NCBI GenBank assembly: GCA_051294375.1
Contig: CM119264.1
Location: 26,693,298-26,757,297, forward strand
Source: Paraspadella gotoi
Taxonomy: Eukaryota; Chaetognatha
Direction of reading: 5' to 3'
Length of the DNA stretch: 64,000 nucleotides
Shown here: positions 58,817 through 64,000 of the stretch, piece after piece
Numbering within the stretch: the first letter of the stretch is position 1
How the letters are laid out: every line of letters starts with the position of its first letter
Program-made: the position numbers and the translations under genes
The notes under the pieces: generated by a model
What the model was told of the DNA's origin: nothing
The model's input: the letters and a program-made list of their open reading frames with translations, nothing else
Databases searched by the model: none

Positions 58817-58933
58817 ATGGCAGCGCTGTCGAGAACGTCCGTGACTAGCCATCAACTGGAGAGCGATCTTTCGTGGGGACGTTTCGGTGGACAAGAGTGC
58901 TTATTTTACAGTGTCTATTGTATGAATTTATGA
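58817..58933 (+). CDS. Small ORF in good start context, doubtful
   Basis: An ATG in the context TCAAAATGGCAGC opens a 38-codon frame, MAALSRTSVTSHQLESD to MNL, ending at TGA (58931-58933). The GC content and codon variety look more like coding than most of the window. AAAATGGC is also a YY1/Pho-type promoter element, so this may be a promoter motif rather than a start codon. The frame is the same as that of the candidate exon at 58991, but a stop lies between them and I could not find a donor that would remove it in phase. I do not recognise the protein. Confidence 0.2.
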   Translation: MAALSRTSVTSHQLESDLSWGRFGGQECLFYSVYCMNL

Positions 58934-58990
58934 ATTGGTACTCGAATTGTACGAAGTTTTACCGAATTTATATTTCTCACAACATTACAG

Positions 58991-59280
58991 TATGTAAACG
59001 ACTGTGCATTGCCAAATGTGTCTTACTATCTTCATCTTTGGAACCCAAAAGTGCAAGAATTAAAAGTTGAAATCTATCAGACACGACGCTGTAGACCAAG
59101 GGACGACTGTCCAAGTAAGTCCGTATCCTCTTCTTCTAAAAATTTCTATTCATTGCAAATAATAATAAAGATTGAAATAGCACTTTACCCCTTTCATACC
59201 GTGCTCTAACGATTCTTTTCTGCATCAGTCACCGACAGACGTGAAACTCACCAAACCATCGGTTCGTCGTCGTCGCCGTG
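58991..59280 (+). CDS. Two candidate small exons, unknown Cys-containing protein
   Basis: Exon 1 is 58991-59114: the acceptor CATTACAG ends at 58990 and the donor GTAAGT starts at 59115. Its frame reads YVNDCALPNVSYYLHLWNPK, then a further 21 codons ending RRCRPRDDCP. A 114-bp intron follows. Exon 2 is 59229-59280: it follows GCATCAG, continues in phase as ITDRRETHQTIGSSSSP and stops at TGA. Splicing keeps the frame without a forced choice, the intron length is normal for insects and the composition is not repetitive. The four Cys could suggest a secreted peptide, but no signal peptide or upstream coding exon was found, and I recognise no family. A chance frame of 59 codons is a real alternative. 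The frame also runs open from 58934 without splicing. Confidence 0.28.
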
Positions 59281-60410
59281 AGTGACAATTGGTTGTATCT
59301 GTTTGGCGGCAGAATGAGCACGAAGGTTGTTTTTTTAAAACTTCAACTTTCTCGTCGAGTCGAGAAGAAACAGGAAAAAAAAAAAATTATCGAATCGTCG
59401 GCCATTTGCACCGGTTCAACTCTACGCTGAACTAAACTCAACGAGAGAAAAAAAAATTATCTTCTCGATAATTTAAACTCTTAACGAAGGAAGTTTTTTT
59501 ATTTTATTTGATTTCAAGAAGTTTTTAACTTTAAAACTTATTTTATAATTTTTTTTTTTTTAGTCGTCCATAAACAGCCGTTATTTTCCAAATTGGGACC
59601 TCTCCTATATTTTTTTAAGAATTTGGAGTTGAAAAAGATTCTATGCAACGAGGTGGTAGCTCTGAACTGAAGGTCTTAGGCAGGTAGCGTCTGTTTTTTT
59701 CTTCAAATCCGAGACCTCCTGTAAGCTTTCATCCCTTGGAGCTTGCCAACACAATGGATTTATGACGCTTCTCCCTCCACTGGTGACCTCTTTCTATTAG
59801 TTGAACTTGCATTTAATGGAAATTGCAGTATTCGCTGGTATATACTCTTTTATCGTTTTTGGCTCGCGTCTGTGTAACCTCTATAACTGTTATCTATGAC
59901 AAAGAAAATAAGTAAATTCCGTAGTGCTACCTATAAATTCCAATTGGTAAGCCCGGACAGAGAAGGAGAGAGAGAATTGAATTGAACTTGTATTAAGGAA
60001 CCCGGGCTTTGGCCCTACATTGGCAGAGAGATAGAGAGAAGAGAGGAGAGGAGCTGATGAGACTGAGGGAGAGAGAGAAGAGGTACTCTCTCTCTGAGCT
60101 GAGAGAGGAGAGAGAGAAAGAGAGAAGAGAAAGAAGGAGAGTCATATAAATCACTAGCTTCGTTTCTAATTTATAATGTTTATCGCAGGTGCATTCTTCT
60201 TACTTAAGTATGATTTCGTAATCATGTTCATAAGTTTTTGTATTAAGTTATATATTCATAAGCTATAAATAAATAAAATAAATAAAATAAAGGAAAAAAT
60301 CCTCGATCAAAAAAAAAAATCATTGAGAAATTCTTTGTTGCGTTTGTCGAGTCGTGTTTCCGCCCAAAAATCAACAAATTTTGGAAATTAATCCCGATGT
60401 TGCATTGATC
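59281..60410. other. AT-rich unique DNA with retroelement-tail-like A/T repeats
   Basis: 59940-60010 includes TTGTATTAAGGAACCCGGGC, and 60262-60292 is an AAATAAATAAAATAA run such as ends many non-LTR retroelements. No reverse transcriptase frame is present between or near them. 60025-60140 is GA-rich. No gene is supported. Confidence 0.45.
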
Positions 60411-60475
60411 GTCCATGATGATGGATGATGATGGATGATGATGATGCATGATGATGATGATGTGATGATGATGAC
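60411..60475 (+). repeat. GATGATG array
   Basis: A degenerate array of GATGATG and GGATGATGATG units. It lies within a 178-aa minus-strand frame that reads His/Ser/Ile repeats at this point, which is why I do not call that frame. Confidence 0.85.
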
Positions 60476-62940
60476 GATACTCGCGACAATGACGACTCTT
60501 GACGTCTCGACCACGCAGCTGTCGTTTCTTGATGTTGAGTTGCAGCTCCAGGATATTTGGGTCGTATGGTCCAGGTGTATGAGTGAGAGAGAGTGGAGTT
60601 GAGCACGGAGGAGCAACAAAATGATGGAGAAAGAAAACGGGATCGAGAAGGTGGATACTAAAGAGAGAGTGGGATGGAGGAAGAGATTTGAACGTATTAG
60701 GCAATGGCCAGATGCCATTTAATTTGCTAAAAAAAATAACCGTTCGTTTTAAAAATTTCCAATTGCCTACATGACTCATAACAGCGTCTTAACGTTGTTA
60801 ATATTGTTTTTTTTTTTTTTTTTTCGGTTTTGTTTAGTTTTTTCTATCAACAATGATATAAAGGATAATTATTGAAAATTGATTGTGATAAAATGAAGAT
60901 TTAGAAAGAAAAAAAAAATTCGTTTATGATAGTCTTTTGTTCGTCTGCGGCAAATTTTTACTAAAGAGAATGCTAGTTATTGATATAAAAAAATTCCAAC
61001 AACAAAATTTCAATAGAATATATATTTTTCTTTATTTGACATTGTCTTTAGAGCCTATGATAGTTGTTTTATATTTATTTTTAGATTGCAATCTACTAAC
61101 ACTCTGCTTATGATTAATGCGTTATCGTGATATTTTTCTTTTAAAATGTATGTGAAAATTGATCGCTTGAGTGATTGAAGCAGGTATGGGATCGGAGTAA
61201 CTATTAAGTAACTGCGTTAATAATATGAAAGACTAGTTACTTCTGATCTGTTTAAAGTCACAACAAGCCACCCAAAGCATGCGGAAACACGAGCCTGGTC
61301 TAAGAGACCCTCTTTCATCACCCTCGCAACCGAACCGCCATCTAAATCTCAGTCTTTCGATAGACATAAAAAAAAAATGATCTATTTTTTTAGCGCTCTT
61401 GCGCAGCTTTCTTTTTTCTTTCCTTTATCTCAGGTAGTGATCGTCATATGATTTGGCCTTTCGACTAATTGTCCATATGATGAGCGAATATCGGTTCCAT
61501 GCAACGCGTCGCTCGACCAATTCTCAGCGCGTCGTTGACATTCAATCGGTTAATCCCGTCCACATTTCGGCGCTGTTATTGTGTCGATATTCATAATTTT
61601 GACTATGAAAGGTAACGGGCGTCTTTCCCAAACTCCGCTTCAGTCTCTAGTAATGACATCATTTCTCTCGAGATGGAATCATTTAGCCAATTCTCCGATA
61701 TCTTCGCAGAAATCGGGGGAAAGAAGGATAGAGAATTTTTGCGGTTAAACTCGTCGGGGGACTCTTTTTTTCTCTTTCTATTCTTTCTTTTTTCCTTCTT
61801 TATTTATTATTTTCTTTTTTCTTTCTCTCTTAAAATCTATTCAAATTTCGTTCGTAAATGACGATGACATTGTCAATCGAAGATTTAAGCAGAGGTAAAG
61901 TAATGATATTAATAATATAAACTAATATATATATCAGACATTATAGATGTAAAGATAATAAAATCATACTTATTATTTCAAAGAGCATGTTAGTTTGTTA
62001 TTAACGAATGTAAAGGTTCTCCGATCAATACTGATATGTATTAGATAATATCATCAATGATTTAAGCCATATTAAATATACAAAAATTGTCTCGAATAAT
62101 AATAATAAATCAGATTAATACTTTATTCTCCTTGTATCGTGCACCCGCCGGGTTCCGAAAAGCTCATAACATTAATCAAGATCTACTTAGATTGATCCTC
62201 TCAAACGAGCGAGTTCTTTATTCACTAAATCACCGATTAGTAATCACAGAAAAAAGTATATAATTTATCGACAAAAAAAAAAACCAAAGAATTTCGTTAT
62301 CCCCGCTGTTCGCATCCCGGGGGGACGGGATTTGTATCGACTCGCCTTTTCAATCTAATCTAAATCTAAGGGTTCGTGAAACGGAAAACTCTTTCTTAAC
62401 GGAAGCGCCTTCCTTTCTTTTCCTTTATTTTTCCTTTTTTTCTCTTCTTTATTTTATTCTTTCATTGTTTCTCAGTCTTCGGATTTAAGAAGTTTCGATA
62501 GAGACTAGCTGCCGCGATTTCCGACGTTTTCGGTGGAGGTTCTGTTGGTTGGGACTTCTTTTTTTAATTCAATTTTTCAATTGAGAAAAATTGGAGTTTT
62601 GAAGATAAATTTATTTGGAGTGATGTGGAATGGATAATTTGTTGGGCTCATTCCTCTCTCTATATACGTGTATTTTGATGATGTTTTCTGTTTTTTTGAC
62701 ACCTGTGATGTACCCAAGACCCTTGATAAGATGTGAGATTGATTGATGTAGGAAAGAAGAAGAGGGAGAAGAAAGAGAAAGAAGAAGAAGAAGAAAGAAT
62801 GAGAAGAAGCTGTAAGAAGGAGAAGAAGAAGTAAGGAAGAGGGAAGAAAGAAGAAGATGATGGATTTTGATAATAACATTAATTAATAATGGAGATGGTT
62901 TGTTTAACATTCCGACTCGTTTATGGGTCATTTGAGAAAG
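60476..62940. other. AT-rich unique DNA with AAG tract
   Basis: 60480-60700 and 61140-61340 are unique without credible exons. 61780-62140 is AT-rich with a short TA run (61925-61934). 62755-62860 is an AAG/GAAGAAG tract. Frames in this interval are short or low complexity. No gene is supported. Confidence 0.55.
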
Positions 62941-62944
62941 TGTC

Positions 62945-64000
62945 CCTGCTTGTTTGAGTGAAGGGTCTCTTCGAACTCGGACGAAGGGACGCCGCCTCTC
63001 ATTAAAACATCTCCAAAGGCGGAGGAGGGCGCTACGGCGAAGTTGAATGGGGAGCGAGGAGCCGGCTCGAAATGGATCGTGATTCTGCTTTGAAGAGAGG
63101 CAGAAAAGAGAAGAAGAACAAAGAGAGGAAGAAAGGAGAGAAGGGAAGATAAATGAATGAAATAGAAGAAAAAAGAGAGGAAAAAAATAGAGAAAGTAAA
63201 TAAGAAAAAAAGTTTTTTTGGAAATAAAGAAATAAAGATTTAATATACTTAAAAATAAAAAAAGAAAGTAAAAGGAATTTAAGAGGCTTGAAAAAAATTA
63301 ATAAGCCTCCACTCGTTTAGAAACCGCGCGACGCATTTGAAATCTCAGCCTTTTTTTCCGACATTTTTGGACGAAATGTAAAATGAAGTCAGGACGCCGA
63401 CTGAGGTGACTGATTAAATTTTGTGAAGACTCATGAGATTCTACAGTACAGCATCCTTCCAGAACATCGTCCACCCTCGACACCATTGCCACTGCCCCAC
63501 CACTCCCCATTGCCACTCCGNNNNNNNNNNNNNNNNNNNNNNNNNNNNNNNNNNNNNNNNNNNNNNNNNNNNNNNNNNNNNNNNNNNNNNNNNNNNNNNN
63601 NNNNNNNNNNNNNNNNNNNNNNNNNNNNNNNNNNNNNNNNNNNNNNNNNNNNNNNNNNNNNNNNNNNNNNNNNNNNNNNNNNNNNNNNNNNNNNNNNNNN
63701 NNNNNNNNNNNNNNNGAAGGAGCAGATGTCAAATGTTGGTTTTGTAATCGAGACTCTTGTTTATGATATTCGGTCTGAGGGGAAATAGCTGTTGGTCGAT
63801 CGAAAAGAGGAAAAGGCGGTTCACGGCGTTGACTTGACTTGACTTGACTTGACAGGCATTCGTACAACGAGGTTCACGGCGTTGTCGTTGTTGTCGTTGC
63901 TGTCGTTGTTGTCGTCGTCGTCTCACAGAGTCTTTATTTCTATTTTACGCGCTTTCGATAATTCACGACTTTTTTCGTTTTTAAATTTTATTTTCTTTTT
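62945..64000 (-). repeat. Inverted duplication, right arm
   Basis: Reverse-complement partner of 53290-54330, running off the window end at 64000. It contains the TTGACTTGACTTGACTTGAC array (63832-63854) and a GTC/GTT array (about 63882-63922). The left arm has only short GACGAC/CAACGAC text there, so this triplet array is expanded in the right arm. A 195-N gap (63521-63715) covers the G-rich minisatellite. Confidence 0.88.

Noticed and set aside
60243-60779. 178-aa minus-strand frame
   Set aside because: The middle is a His/Ser/Ile reading of the GATGATG array. The two ends have no recognisable motif and would need the array to be coding.

Overview
This window looks like low-gene-density eukaryotic nuclear DNA, most likely from an arthropod and probably an insect. 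Hymenoptera is possible from the CpG-rich texture and the abundance of GA, TC, CGT and ATC microsatellites, but that is only an inference. I see no bacterial-type operons, no rRNA gene, no tRNA gene I would defend, no CRISPR array and no recognisable conserved protein. Nearly every long open frame is the translation of a simple repeat or runs through unresolved bases.

The assembly has 24 gaps. Four are exactly 25 N (2219-2243, 18755-18779, 24087-24111, 55589-55613); the others range from 100 to 713 N. Two of the 25-N gaps sit between near-identical direct copies: 421-2218 against 2244-3924, and about 54390-55020 against 55680-56320. A third pair is inverted: about 53290-54330 against 62945-64000. 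In all three pairs the copies differ mainly by 1-3 nt insertions and deletions, which points to error-prone reads placed twice rather than to old duplications.

Layout: 1-4 kb is the direct duplication. 4-11 kb is gap-broken purine and pyrimidine tracts. 11.0-12.1 kb is the richest non-repetitive stretch: a TATA promoter with five CCAAT boxes leading to a good splice donor, an 83-bp element with perfect terminal inverted repeats and a 6-bp target-site duplication, and a 210-bp segment between 14-bp direct repeats that contains a perfect palindrome. 12-28 kb is gap-broken, with long CTG, GCC, ATC and GAT arrays, a 15-bp hairpin (20.8 kb) and a CCGGATGTAAC-motif array (18.8 kb). 28-53 kb is continuous, with a 76-bp minisatellite (29.2 kb), facing GA/TC arms (40.7 and 44.7 kb), ETS-type CpG-rich stretches (45.0 and 47.5 kb) and a 420-bp CGGT-type array ending in a splice donor (48.27 kb). 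53-64 kb holds the inverted and direct duplications and one plausible pair of small coding exons (58991-59280).

Nothing here supports a multi-gene system. The window reads as intergenic or long-intron DNA with possible first exons at 11.3, 28.4 and 48.2 kb. The most original observations are the 83-bp mobile element, the CCAAT promoter, the palindrome-bearing insert and the clustered CCGGATGTAAC motifs.
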